From: Actinomycetospora cinnamomea
Lineage (GTDB): Bacteria; Actinomycetota; Actinomycetes; Mycobacteriales; Pseudonocardiaceae
Reading direction: 5' to 3'
Assembly (NCBI RefSeq): GCF_003096675.1
Contig: NZ_QEKW01000020.1
Span: forward strand, 1-64,000
Length of the DNA: 64,000 nucleotides
Under the pieces are notes generated by a model. The model saw nothing but the letters and a program-made list of their open reading frames with translations. It made no database searches and was not told the DNA's origin. Each line of letters starts with the position of its first letter. Positions within the stretch are counted from its first letter, which is position 1. Positions 34,954 through 44,110 of this stretch are shown here, piece by piece. The translations under genes were made by a program, and so were the position numbers.

Positions 34954-36281
34954 GCACGTTGGGCGCCGCCCACCCCGTCGTCCCACCCCGCCGGTCGGGG
35001 CGGGCCCTGGTCGTCTTCGGCGTCGCGGTCCTCGCCTACGTCGCCGCGGTCCTCGGGCGCTCGTCGCTGGCCGCGACCGGCGTCGAGGCCGCGGAGCGCT
35101 TCACGGTCTCGTCCGGGGTCCTGTCGTTGCTCGCGGTCGTGCAGCTCGCCGTGTACGCGGCACTGCAGGTGCCGGCCGGGGTGCTCGCCGACCGCCTCGG
35201 GCCGCGCCGGCTCATCGCGGGCGGGGCGGTCCTCGTGGCCGTCGGGCAGGTGGTGCTCGCGCTCGCCGCGCCGTTCTGGCTCGCGGTGGCCGGGCGGATG
35301 CTCGTCGGCGCGGGCGACGCGGTGACCTTCGTCAGCGTCCTGCGCCTGATCCCGTCGTGGTTCCCGGCGCGCCGGGTGCCGGTGCTCAACCAGCTCGCGG
35401 GCATCCTCGGCCAGCTCGGCCAGGTGGTGTCCGCGGTGCCGCTGGCCGCGCTCGTGGTGGGGGCCGGCTGGACGCCGGCCTACCTCGCCGCGGGCGGGAC
35501 GGCGGTGCTCGTGGCGGTGCTCGTGCTGGCGGTGGTGCGCGACGGTCCGGCGGGCGCGGCGGCGGTCTCCGCCCCGGCGATCGCGGGCGGGCTGGGCGCC
35601 GCGCTGCGCGAGCCGGGGGTGCGCCTGGCGTTCTGGTGCCACCTCGCGGCCCCGTTCCCCGGCAACGTGTTCGGGCTTCTCTGGGGCTTCCCGTTCCTCA
35701 CCGGGGGCGAGGGCCTGGGTGCCGGCGCCGCCCGCTCCCTGCTCGCCCTGTACGTGGTGGCGGGCATCGCGATCGGCCCGCTGTTCGGGACCCTGGCCGG
35801 GCGGTGGCCGGCGCGGCGCGTGCGCCTCGTCGTCGGCAGCGTGCTGGCCCAGGCCACGACGTGGCTGGTGGTGCTCGCCTGGCCGGGGCCGGCGCCCGCG
35901 GCGCTGGTGGTGCTGCTCGTCGTCGTCCTGGGCGGGGGCGGCCCGGCCTCCCTCGTCGCCTTCGACATCGCCCGCGCCGCCGTCCCTCCCGAGCGCCTGG
36001 GCCGCGCGTCGGGCATCGTCAACGTCGGCGGTTTCGTCTCCACCGTCGCGGTGGTCCTGCTCGTCGGCCTCGCCCTCGACCTCCAGGACGCCGGCACCCC
36101 GGACACCTACGACCTCACCGCCTTCCGCCTGGCCATGCTCGTCCAGGTGCCGGTGTGGCTCGTGGCGCTGCTCGGGATCGCGCGCAGCGCACGGCGGGTC
36201 AGGCCGCGAGGCGACGGCCCCTGGCCGCCCGCAGGCGCGCGAGGCAGTCCCCGGGGCGCAGCACCACGTCCCACCACGTGA
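34950..36281 (+). CDS. Major facilitator superfamily transporter
   Basis: 443 aa, twelve predicted helices, NarK/NreB-like MFS. The loop motif LADRLGPRRL follows helix 2. N-terminal Pro/Arg-rich tail; the C-terminal 45 residues are basic and non-conserved. Coupled with the MBL-fold gene. The last 83 bases overlap the 3' end of the DUF559 gene on the opposite strand, unusually long for convergent genes. Confidence 0.9.
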   Translation: MSTLGAAHPVVPPRRSGRALVVFGVAVLAYVAAVLGRSSLAATGVEAAERFTVSSGVLSLLAVVQLAVYAALQVPAGVLADRLGPRRLIAGGAVLVAVGQVVLALAAPFWLAVAGRMLVGAGDAVTFVSVLRLIPSWFPARRVPVLNQLAGILGQLGQVVSAVPLAALVVGAGWTPAYLAAGGTAVLVAVLVLAVVRDGPAGAAAVSAPAIAGGLGAALREPGVRLAFWCHLAAPFPGNVFGLLWGFPFLTGGEGLGAGAARSLLALYVVAGIAIGPLFGTLAGRWPARRVRLVVGSVLAQATTWLVVLAWPGPAPAALVVLLVVVLGGGGPASLVAFDIARAAVPPERLGRASGIVNVGGFVSTVAVVLLVGLALDLQDAGTPDTYDLTAFRLAMLVQVPVWLVALLGIARSARRVRPRGDGPWPPAGARGSPRGAAPRPTT

Positions 36282-37107
36282 ACTGGAGAACGGTCCAGCC
36301 GGCGAGCTGGAGGGCGTTCTCCCGCGTCGCGTCGGCCTGGAGGTCCTCGAGCGTGCGGTGATACGCCCAGCCCTTGAGCTCGACCACCACCCTCTCCCGG
36401 TCGAACACGAGGTCGGCGACCACCGCGCGGTCGGGGAGCACCAGCCGGGCGTTGGCCCGCCAGTCCGCCACCCCGGCCGTGCGGAGCATCGCGTGCGCGC
36501 GGCGCTCCAGCTCGAAGGCTGCCCCGCCGGCGGCGCGGACGAGGAGGTCGCCCATCGCGGTGCTGCCGCGCCGGCCGAGGGCCCGGGCGTGCGCCCGACG
36601 CAGGGCGGCGAGGTCGACGCGGCGCTGCAGCGCGCGGTCGAGGACGCGGTCGCCCTCCTCGCCGCCGACCTCCACCGCGGTCTCCAGCACCGCGAGCGCG
36701 AGGTGGACGACGGGGACGCCCCGGCGGTGCACGATCTCGTCGGCGCCCAGGTCCCGGCGGACCACATGCAGCCCCTCCAGCGAGGCGCCGACCGTGCGTG
36801 CGCGGTCGACCGCGACCCGGATCGTCCGCGGGCACGTCGCGACCAGGCCCCACCACCAGCCGGCGGCCGCCCCGCAGAGCGTCGCGCCCTCGCCCGCCAG
36901 GAGGACCGCCGCCCACACGCGGGCCTCGGGGCCCGCCGGTCGGTCGAGTGCGCGGTAGAGCCCGGCGGCGAGACGCTCCCATTCGCCGCGCGCCACCCGC
37001 GCGCGGCGGGCCCGCGGCCCGACACCGGCGGCTCGCGCCTGCCTCGTGGTGACGACGCCGTGCTGTCGGCGCAGGACCGTGGCGAGGTCGACGGGGTGGA
37101 GGCCCAT
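36199..37107 (-). CDS. AbiEi-like winged-helix / DUF559 nuclease-fold protein
   Basis: 302 aa. The N-terminus (LHPVDLATVLRRQHGVVTTR, then QARAAGV) resembles the AbiEi antitoxin-type winged helix. The middle matches the usual four-helix AbiEi region. The C-terminus is a DUF559 very-short-patch-repair-like PD-(D/E)xK fold: VVADLVFDRERVVVELKGWA, then ADATRENALQLAGWTVLQFT. D, E and K are present, so it could be active. Common as solitary genes in actinobacteria; role unknown. ATG 37107 is chosen because codons further upstream belong to repeat DNA. Confidence 0.85.
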   Translation of the reverse strand: MGLHPVDLATVLRRQHGVVTTRQARAAGVGPRARRARVARGEWERLAAGLYRALDRPAGPEARVWAAVLLAGEGATLCGAAAGWWWGLVATCPRTIRVAVDRARTVGASLEGLHVVRRDLGADEIVHRRGVPVVHLALAVLETAVEVGGEEGDRVLDRALQRRVDLAALRRAHARALGRRGSTAMGDLLVRAAGGAAFELERRAHAMLRTAGVADWRANARLVLPDRAVVADLVFDRERVVVELKGWAYHRTLEDLQADATRENALQLAGWTVLQFTWWDVVLRPGDCLARLRAARGRRLAA

Positions 37108-37575
37108 CCGGCGACCGTGCTCCGCGCAGAGGCGTGGGGGCGAGCGTCGGCGCGCGTTCTGGGGACCGGTCGCGGGGCTGGGGACGGAGAGGCGCGACGT
37201 CCGCGCCCCCGCTGCTCCACGCGGAGCAGCGTCGGACGCCGCCCGGTGCGCCACTCGTCGAGAGATCGCCGAGAGTGCGCGATCCGTGGCCCTGCGAGCA
37301 CCTCGGCGCACACTGTTGGCGATCACGGCCCACGCGTCGGGGATGCGCGCCCGAGGAGGCGCCCACCGCCCCTGACCGACACCCCGCGCGCGCCGGTCGG
37401 TCGCGGAGCCCGGCACCCCCACTGTGATCGCCGGGAGTGGGCGATCCCTGGCTCCAACAGCACCCCGCCGCACACTCCTGACGATCACCGGTCACGAACC
37501 GGACGCACCGGACCCCCACGCCGACGATCACCGCGGCGGGGCGCCGGATCCCGCGCGCGGACGTAGCGTGGAGGC
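37108..37575. repeat. Divergent intergenic region with two imperfect 67-base repeats
   Basis: Copies at about 37261-37327 and 37421-37487 (offset 160) share GATCGCCG-GAGTG at the left and CACACT-GATCAC at the right, so each is also an imperfect inverted repeat. The divergent promoters of the DUF559 gene and the ChlI-like gene lie outside them. No credible gene is seen. Confidence 0.7.
37564..37569 (+). promoter_or_regulatory. -10 element of the ChlI-like gene (leaderless)
   Basis: TAGCGT six bases before GTG 37576. Confidence 0.55.
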
Positions 37576-39018
37576 GTGAGCACTCCTTCCGCTCCTGCTG
37601 ATCTCCCCACCACCGCCGGTGAGCTGGCACGCAGCGGCCACCCGGCGGCGACGCCCCGCAGCGTCCGCACCGAGCTGCGCGACAACCTCCTCGCGCGGCT
37701 GCGGGCCGGCGCGGATCCCTGGCCCGGCATCGTCGGTTTCGACCGCACCGTGCTCCCGCAGTTCGAGCGCGCCGTGCTCGCCGGCCACGACGTCGTGCTG
37801 CTCGGCGAGCGGGGCCAGGGCAAGACCCGCCTGCTGCGCAGCCTCGTCGCCCTCCTCGACGAGTGGACGCCGGTCATCGCCGGCCCGGGAGGTGGGGCGA
37901 CAGAGCTCGGCGAGCACCCGGGCGAGCCGATCACACCCGCGAGCCGGCGCCGTGTCGCGCAGGAGGGCGACGACCTGCCGATCACGTGGCGCCACCGCTC
38001 CGAGCGCTACGCCGAGAAGCTGGCGACGCCGGACACCTCCGTCGCCGACCTCATCGGCGACGTCGACCCGGTCAAGGTCGCCGAGGGCCGCAGCCTCGGT
38101 GACCCCGAGACCATCCACTACGGCCTCGTGCCGCGGGCGCACCGCGGGATCGTGACGATCAACGAGCTGCCCGACCTCGCCGAGCGCATCCAGGTCGCGC
38201 TGCTCAACGTCATGGAGGAGCGCGACATCCAGGTGCGCGGCTACACGCTGCGCCTTCCGCTGGACATCATGCTCGTGGCCAGCGCGAACCCCGAGGACTA
38301 CACCAACCGCGGGCGGATCATCACCCCGCTCAAGGACCGGTTCGGGGCGGAGGTCCGCACCCACTACCCGCTCGAGGTCGCCGGCGAGATCGCCCTGGTC
38401 CGCCAGGAGGCCCACCTCGTCGCCGAGGTGCCCGACCACCTCGTCGAGGTGCTCGCGCGCTTCACCCGCCACCTGCGGCAGTCCGGCGCGGTCGACCAGC
38501 GCAGCGGCGTGTCCGCCCGCTTCTCGATCGCCGCGGCCGAGACCGTCGCGGCCGCCGCGCTGCGTCGTGCCGCGGTGACCGGCGAGGAGGCCGCCGTCGC
38601 CCGGCCCGTCGACCTCGAGGCCGTGCCGCCGGTGCTGCGGGGCAAGCTCGAGTTCGAGTCGGGCGAGGAGGGCCGCGAGGCCGAGCTGCTCACCCACCTG
38701 CTGCGCCGCTCGATCACCGAGACCGCCCGCGCCCGCCTGGCCGGGGTCGACCTGTCCCCGCTGGCCGACGGCGTCTCGGCCCTGGAGGGCGACCGCCGCG
38801 TCGTCACCGGCGATCGCGTCGCCGCCCGTCAGGTGGTGGACGCGCTGCCGTCCATCTCGGTCGTCTACACGATCGCCGAGCGGCTCGGCGCCGCCGGCAC
38901 CGAGGCGCCCGGGCCGCTGGCCAGCGCCGTCGAGCTGGCGCTCGAGCACCTCTACCTCACGCGCAAGCTGGCCAAGGATGACGACGCGGACGAGGGAACG
39001 GTGGCCTATGGCGGCTGA
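37576..39018 (+). CDS. AAA+ ATPase, magnesium-chelatase ChlI/MoxR-like
   Basis: 480 aa. Walker A LLGERGQGKTR, Walker B-like GIVTINELPDL, sensor-1 SANPEDYTNRGR and arginine finger region ITPLKDRFG. An insertion after Walker A (ITPASRRRV to SVADLIGDVDPVK) matches the Rv0958-like ChlI family. With the overlapping VWA gene it forms a MoxR/VWA-type chaperone pair thought to insert metals or remodel proteins. No chelatase large subunit or porphyrin gene is near. Leaderless start. Confidence 0.9.
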   Translation: MSTPSAPADLPTTAGELARSGHPAATPRSVRTELRDNLLARLRAGADPWPGIVGFDRTVLPQFERAVLAGHDVVLLGERGQGKTRLLRSLVALLDEWTPVIAGPGGGATELGEHPGEPITPASRRRVAQEGDDLPITWRHRSERYAEKLATPDTSVADLIGDVDPVKVAEGRSLGDPETIHYGLVPRAHRGIVTINELPDLAERIQVALLNVMEERDIQVRGYTLRLPLDIMLVASANPEDYTNRGRIITPLKDRFGAEVRTHYPLEVAGEIALVRQEAHLVAEVPDHLVEVLARFTRHLRQSGAVDQRSGVSARFSIAAAETVAAAALRRAAVTGEEAAVARPVDLEAVPPVLRGKLEFESGEEGREAELLTHLLRRSITETARARLAGVDLSPLADGVSALEGDRRVVTGDRVAARQVVDALPSISVVYTIAERLGAAGTEAPGPLASAVELALEHLYLTRKLAKDDDADEGTVAYGG

Positions 39019-40981
39019 TCCGAACCGAGGCCGGCCGGGTCCGGGGCGCTACTCCTACGGGCGCTTCTACGACGGCCCCGACCCGCTCGCCCCGCCGTTC
39101 GACCTGCGCTCGGCGATGGACGAGCTGGGCCGCGACGTCATGGAGGGCACCTCCCCGCGGCAGGCGATGCGCGAGCTGATGCGCCGCGGCACCGGAGAGC
39201 AGCGGGGTCTCGACGACCTCATGCGCCGGCTCAACGAGCGGCGCAGCCGTCTGCAGCGCACCCACCGCCTCGACGGGACGCTGCAGGAGGTCCGCGAGCT
39301 CCTCGAGCAGGCGCTCGAGGCGGAGCGCGGCTCACTGCAGGCCGAGGACTCCGACGATGCCCGCTTCCGCGAGATGCAGCTCGACGCGCTGCCCCCGTCG
39401 CCGGCCGGGGCGGTGCGCGAGCTGGAGGACTACGACTGGCGCAACGCCGAGGCGCGCCAGGCCTACGAGCAGATCCGCGACCTGCTCGGCCGGGAGGCGC
39501 TCGACCAGCGCTTCCAGGGCATGAAGCAGGCGATGGAGAACGCGACGCCGCAGGACGTCGAGCGGGTCCGGGAGATGATCTCCGACCTGAACGACCTGCT
39601 CGAGGCGCACGCCCGGGGTGAGGACACCGCCGACCAGTTCGCCGAGTTCATGGGCAAGCACGGGCAGTTCTTCCCGGAGAACCCGCAGAACACCGATGAG
39701 CTGATCGACCTGCTGGCCGAACGCTCGGCGGCGGCGCAGCGGATGATGAACTCGCTGTCGGCCGAGCAGCGCGCCGAGCTCGAGGGCCTCATGCAGCAGG
39801 CGTTCGGCGACCCGCGGCTGGCCGAGCAGCTCTCGCGGCTCGACCAGCAGCTCCAGGGTCTGCGCCCCGGGGAGGACTGGCAGGGCCGGGGCCGGTTCCG
39901 CGGCGAGGACCCGCTGGGCATGGGCGAGGCCACGCGGGCCATGGAGGAGCTCGGGCAGATGGACGCCCTGGCCGAGCAGCTCTCCCAGTCGTACCCGGGC
40001 GCGCGGATGGAGGACATCGACCTCGAGGCGCTGGAGGCGACGCTCGGCGAGCAGGCGCGTGTCGACGCCCAGCGCCTGGCCGAGCTCCAGCGCGAGCTCG
40101 AGGCGCAGGGCGTGTTCCAGCGCGCCGCCGACGGCTCGTTGATGCTCTCGCCGAAGGCGCTGCGCCAGCTCGGGCAGTCCTCGCTGCGCGACATGGTCGG
40201 CTCGCTGTCGACCCGTCGGGGCGAGCGCGAGACCCAGCGCTCGGGCGCGGCGGGGGAGGCCACGGGGGCGACGCGTCCGTGGGCGTTCGGTGACACGGAG
40301 CGCTGGGACGTCTCGCGCACGCTGCTCAACGCGGAGATGCGACACGCCTCGGGGGACCCGCGCACCCTCGACGTCACCGACGTGGAGATCGTCGAGACCG
40401 AGCAGCGTACGCGGGCGGCGGTGGCGCTCTGCGTCGACACGTCGTGGTCGATGGTCGCCGACGGCCGGTGGGTGCCGATGAAGCGCACCGCGCTGGCGCT
40501 GCACCACCTCGTCTCCACCCGCTTCCGGGGCGATGCGCTGCAGCTCGTGACGTTCGGCCGGCACGCGAAGGAGGTGGAGCTGGGCGAGCTCACCGCCCTC
40601 GAGGGCGCCTGGGAGCAGGGCACCAACCTGCACCACGCGCTCCTGCTGGCGGGGCGGCACCTGCGGAAGCACTCCGACGCCGCGCCCGTGGTGCTGGTGG
40701 TGACCGACGGCGAGCCGACCGCGCACCTCGAGCCCGACGGGCACGCGGTGTTCGACTACCCGCCGAGCCCGGAGACGCTGCGGGCGACCCTCGGCGAGGT
40801 CGACGCCCTGGCCCGGCTGAACGCGGCGATGACCGTGTTCATGCTCGGCGAGGACCCGCGGCTCGAGGCGTTCGTCGACCTCGTGGCGCGGCGGGCCGGC
40901 GGTCGGGTGGTCAACCCGGATCTCGACGGTCTGGGGGCCGCCGTGGTGAGCGACTACCTCGCGAGTCGACGACGACGCTGA
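39008..40981 (+). CDS. VWA domain-containing protein, partner of the ChlI-like ATPase
   Basis: 657 aa, like mycobacterial Rv0959. A long helical N-terminal region (Gln/Glu/Arg-rich, many LAEQL-type helices) leads to a C-terminal von Willebrand A domain. Its MIDAS is VDTSWSM (DxSxS), with the later Thr in EQGTNLHHAL and Asp in VVTDGEPT. The ATG lies eleven bases inside the ATPase gene, so the products are made together. Corresponds functionally to ViaA/ChlD-like adaptors; client unknown. Confidence 0.9.
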   Translation: MAADPNRGRPGPGRYSYGRFYDGPDPLAPPFDLRSAMDELGRDVMEGTSPRQAMRELMRRGTGEQRGLDDLMRRLNERRSRLQRTHRLDGTLQEVRELLEQALEAERGSLQAEDSDDARFREMQLDALPPSPAGAVRELEDYDWRNAEARQAYEQIRDLLGREALDQRFQGMKQAMENATPQDVERVREMISDLNDLLEAHARGEDTADQFAEFMGKHGQFFPENPQNTDELIDLLAERSAAAQRMMNSLSAEQRAELEGLMQQAFGDPRLAEQLSRLDQQLQGLRPGEDWQGRGRFRGEDPLGMGEATRAMEELGQMDALAEQLSQSYPGARMEDIDLEALEATLGEQARVDAQRLAELQRELEAQGVFQRAADGSLMLSPKALRQLGQSSLRDMVGSLSTRRGERETQRSGAAGEATGATRPWAFGDTERWDVSRTLLNAEMRHASGDPRTLDVTDVEIVETEQRTRAAVALCVDTSWSMVADGRWVPMKRTALALHHLVSTRFRGDALQLVTFGRHAKEVELGELTALEGAWEQGTNLHHALLLAGRHLRKHSDAAPVVLVVTDGEPTAHLEPDGHAVFDYPPSPETLRATLGEVDALARLNAAMTVFMLGEDPRLEAFVDLVARRAGGRVVNPDLDGLGAAVVSDYLASRRRR

Positions 40982-41265
40982 GCACAGTGGTGCACGATCC
41001 GTTGCCCCGGAAGGACCAGCGGTCGGACGCGTCGACCACGTCCCGCCACCGGCCGGCGAAAGCGGTTACGCTCGATCGTGGCTGGAGCCGATCCCCCCCG
41101 CGGTTCCAGGCCACCCCGGCCGGGTCCGTCATCCCGTGCAGGAACGTCGTGCTCGCCCACGACGTCCCTGCTGACACGACCCGGCCGGGGTCCCGGGGCG
41201 TTCGCCCCGGATCGGCCAACGGTTCGCCCTCGGGAGACGCGACGCTGCCCGCCACGCGGCGGGCT

Positions 41266-41271
41266 TAGGCT
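41266..41271 (+). promoter_or_regulatory. -10 element of mshC (leaderless)
   Basis: TAGGCT seven bases before ATG 41279. The 297-base gap upstream shows no other clear element apart from a TACGCT near 41069. Confidence 0.6.
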
Positions 41272-41278
41272 CGTGGTC

Positions 41279-42532
41279 ATGCGTGCGTGGTCAACCGTCG
41301 ACGTCCCGCGGCTGCCCGGCAGCCCGCCCCCGCTGCGCCTCCACGACACCGCCAGCGGCGGCGTCCGTCCCACCGCGCCCGGCGCGACGGCCCGGATGTA
41401 CGTCTGCGGCATCACGCCCTACGACGCGACCCACCTCGGCCACGCGGCGACCTACCTCGCGTTCGACCTGATCCACCGGCTCTGGCTCGACGCCGGCCAC
41501 GACGTGCACTACGTCCAGAACGTCACCGACATCGACGACCCGCTGCTCGAGCGTGCCGACCGCGACAGCGAGGACTGGATCGTGCTCGGGATGCGCGAGA
41601 CCGCGCTGTTCCGCGAGGACATGGCGGCCCTGCGGATCCTCCCGCCGCGCGACTTCATCGGTGCGGTCGAGGCGATCGACGAGATCGCCGAGCTGGTGGG
41701 CAAGCTGCTGGCGGGCGGGGCGGCCTACCGTGCCGACGACGCGCGGTTCCCGGACGTCTACCACGACCACACCGCCACCCGGGACTTCGGCTACGTCTCG
41801 CGCTACTCGGAGGCCCGGATGCTCGAGGTCTTTCCCGAGCGCGGGGGCGACCCCGACCGTCCCGGCAAGCGCCACCCGCTCGACGCGCTGCTGTGGCGGA
41901 TGGCCCGCGACGGCGAGCCGTCCTGGGCCTCCGACCTCGGCGAGGGGCGGCCGGGCTGGCACGTCGAGTGCGCGGCGATCGCGCTCAACCGTCTCGGCGA
42001 CCAGTACGACGTGCAGGGCGGCGGGTCGGACCTCGCGTTCCCGCACCACGAGTTCGGCTCCGCCCACGCCGAGGCCCTCACCGGCGCGCACCCGCTGGCC
42101 CGGCACTACTGCCACGCCGGGATGATCGGGCTCGACGGCGAGAAGATGTCGAAGTCGAAGGGCAACCTCGTCTTCGTCTCCCGCCTGCGCGGCGACCGCG
42201 TCGACCCGATGGCGATCCGGCTGGCGCTGCTCTCCGGCCACTGGCGCACCGACCGGTCCTGGACCGCCGAGCTGCTCACCGAGGGCCAGGCGCGCCTGCA
42301 CCGCTGGCGCGAGGCGGCCGCGGCGCCGACCGGACCCGACGTCGAGGACACGATCGACCGGGTGCGCACCCACCTCGCCGACGACCTCGACACCGCCGGG
42401 GCGCTCGCGGCGATCGACGCGTGGGCCGACGACGTGCTCGCCCACCGCGGCGGCACCGGGTGGACCGCCGACGGCCCCACCCGCCTCGCCGACGCCGCCG
42501 ACGCGCTGCTCGGGGTCGTGCTCCGCACGTGA
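41279..42532 (+). CDS. mshC: Cysteine-GlcN-Ins ligase (mycothiol synthesis)
   Basis: 417 aa. Joins cysteine to GlcN-inositol in ATP-dependent mycothiol synthesis, in the cytoplasm. Class I aminoacyl-tRNA-synthetase-like: HIGH equivalent THLGHAA, KMSKS intact as KMSKSKGN, and zinc/cysteine residues in YVCGITPYD and HVECAAIAL. Shorter than CysS (no anticodon domain), as expected for MshC. N-terminus begins [20 protein letters not shown], typical of the family. Leaderless ATG. Confirms a mycothiol-producing actinobacterium. Confidence 0.96.
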   Translation: MRAWSTVDVPRLPGSPPPLRLHDTASGGVRPTAPGATARMYVCGITPYDATHLGHAATYLAFDLIHRLWLDAGHDVHYVQNVTDIDDPLLERADRDSEDWIVLGMRETALFREDMAALRILPPRDFIGAVEAIDEIAELVGKLLAGGAAYRADDARFPDVYHDHTATRDFGYVSRYSEARMLEVFPERGGDPDRPGKRHPLDALLWRMARDGEPSWASDLGEGRPGWHVECAAIALNRLGDQYDVQGGGSDLAFPHHEFGSAHAEALTGAHPLARHYCHAGMIGLDGEKMSKSKGNLVFVSRLRGDRVDPMAIRLALLSGHWRTDRSWTAELLTEGQARLHRWREAAAAPTGPDVEDTIDRVRTHLADDLDTAGALAAIDAWADDVLAHRGGTGWTADGPTRLADAADALLGVVLRT

Positions 42533-42575
42533 GTGATTCGGGTCGTCATGGGCGACCCAGATCGCTCACGTGCGG
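42523..42575. terminator. 15-bp inverted repeat overlapping the mshC stop
   Basis: Arms 42523-42537 and 42561-42575 pair with one G-T wobble; an inner GGTCG/CGACC stem extends it. The left arm contains the mshC stop codon. Probable terminator between mshC and eccB. Confidence 0.55.
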
Positions 42576-42589
42576 TACGCATCGGGTTC

Positions 42590-43993
42590 GTGCCCGTCGA
42601 TCCGCCCACCACGACCCAGGTGCAGGCCCACCGGTTCGCGGTGCGGCGGCTGGAGTCCGCGCTGGTCGGGCGCGACCCGACGCCGCGCCACGACCCCGGG
42701 CGGCGGCAGAACCGGGCGTTGCTCGTGGGAGCCACGCTCGCGGTGCTCGCCCTGGTGGGGTTCGCCGTGGTCGGCCTGGTCCGCGGCGACGAGGGCTGGC
42801 GCGACGAGGCCGTCGTGCGCGGCGTGCCCTCGGGGGCGCTCTACGCCGTCGCCCACGGTCCGGACCGTCTCGTCCCCGCCCTGAACCTCGCCTCCGCGCG
42901 GCTGCTCGCCGCCGCGGCCGGCAACACCGACGGCCTCGGTCCGCCGACGCCGGTGCGCGACGACCTGCTCGCCGAAGCCCCGCGCGCGGCGCCGGCCGGC
43001 ATCCCCGGCGCGCCGTCGGTGCTGCCCGACCCGACTGCTCCTGCCACCGACGCCTGGGCGGTCTGCGACGCCGCGACCCTCGACCCGTCGGTGCCGGATC
43101 CGGCGGCCGACCCCCCGGTGACGACCGTGGCGCTGGGCGGGGTGCCGGCACCGGGACGGGCGGTGGCCCCGGACGAGGCGTTGCTGCTGCGGGGGCCGGA
43201 CGGGTTCTGGCTGGTCACGGAGGGCCGGCGCGCGCGGATCGACCCCACGATCGGGTCGGTGGTGCGCGGGCTCGACCTCACCGGCGCCCAGCCCCGCGCG
43301 GCGAGCCCGGCCCTGCTCGGCGCGCTGCCCGAGGGACCGCCACTGGCCCCGGTGATCGTGCCCGGCAGCGGCGCCACGCCCACCGATGCGCGCACGGCCG
43401 CGCTCGGGGTGCCCGTCGGCGCGGTCGTCAGCCCGGACGGCGCGCGCTTCCACCTCGTCGCGGCGGACGGGGTGCAGGAGGTGCCCGCGGTCGTCGCCCA
43501 GCTCGCCCGCTTCGCCAACCCCGACCCCGCCGCCGACCCGGGCATCGCCGTGGTCCCGGCCGGGCGCCTCGCGGCGGCCCCGCGCGTCACGGTGGTCGAC
43601 GTGGCCGCCTACCCCGCGGCGACCCCGCGGCTGGTGACCTACGAGCAGGCCACCACCGCCTGCGTGCGCGCCGACCCCGCGGGTACCGCCGTCGTCTTCG
43701 TCGGCCCCGCCCTGCCCGGGCCCCCCGAGCCCACGCCGCTCGTGGGCCCGCCGCTGGACGGGGCGCGGGTCACCGGCGGCGGCGCGTACGTCGTGCCCGT
43801 CGCCCCGGGCGCGTCCTCCGACCCCGCGGAGGCGGTGCTCGTCGACCCGGGCGGGCGCGTCTTCGCCGTCCCGGACCCGGCGGCCGGCGCCGCGATGGGC
43901 CTCGGCGCCCCGCGACCGGCGCCGCGCGCCGTCCTGGACCTGCTGCCCCGCGGGCCCACCCTCGACCTGGTCGCCGCGCAGACGGCCCGCTGA
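42590..43993 (+). CDS. eccB: Type VII secretion protein EccB
   Basis: 467 aa. N-terminal signature TQVQAHRFAVRRLESALVGR, one transmembrane helix (RALLVGATLAVLALVGFAVV), then the extracytoplasmic EccB domain with SGALYAVAHG, LNLASARLL and PAGIPGAPSVLP. EccB is a core ESX/T7SS membrane component with proposed ATPase-like activity. GTG 42590 is chosen since earlier starts fall in the mshC terminator hairpin. No eccC, eccD, eccE, mycP or WXG100 gene is in the window, so it is an orphan here. Confidence 0.9.
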   Translation: MPVDPPTTTQVQAHRFAVRRLESALVGRDPTPRHDPGRRQNRALLVGATLAVLALVGFAVVGLVRGDEGWRDEAVVRGVPSGALYAVAHGPDRLVPALNLASARLLAAAAGNTDGLGPPTPVRDDLLAEAPRAAPAGIPGAPSVLPDPTAPATDAWAVCDAATLDPSVPDPAADPPVTTVALGGVPAPGRAVAPDEALLLRGPDGFWLVTEGRRARIDPTIGSVVRGLDLTGAQPRAASPALLGALPEGPPLAPVIVPGSGATPTDARTAALGVPVGAVVSPDGARFHLVAADGVQEVPAVVAQLARFANPDPAADPGIAVVPAGRLAAAPRVTVVDVAAYPAATPRLVTYEQATTACVRADPAGTAVVFVGPALPGPPEPTPLVGPPLDGARVTGGGAYVVPVAPGASSDPAEAVLVDPGGRVFAVPDPAAGAAMGLGAPRPAPRAVLDLLPRGPTLDLVAAQTAR

Positions 43994-44008
43994 GGCCCAC
44001 GCCGCACC

Positions 44009-44061
44009 GGAGCGAGGGACGCCCTGGCTGCGTGCGACGCAGCGGGGGCGTCCCTCGCTCC
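44009..44061. terminator. Long hairpin, repeat family A, copy 1
   Basis: 16-bp perfect outer stem (44009-44024 with 44046-44061) and an inner CTGCGT/ACGCAG stem. Lies between eccB and the MFS gene. Same core sequence as the repeat at 45336-45398. Confidence 0.65.
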
Positions 44062-44110
44062 CGGGGGCGGGCCCGGGACAGCGCAGCCCCGCATGGGGCA
44101 GGGTGCGGGC

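Noticed and set aside
37108-37488. N-terminal extension of the DUF559 protein up to 429 aa
   Set aside because: The extension translates the intergenic repeats and has no homology; ATG 37107 gives the usual family length.
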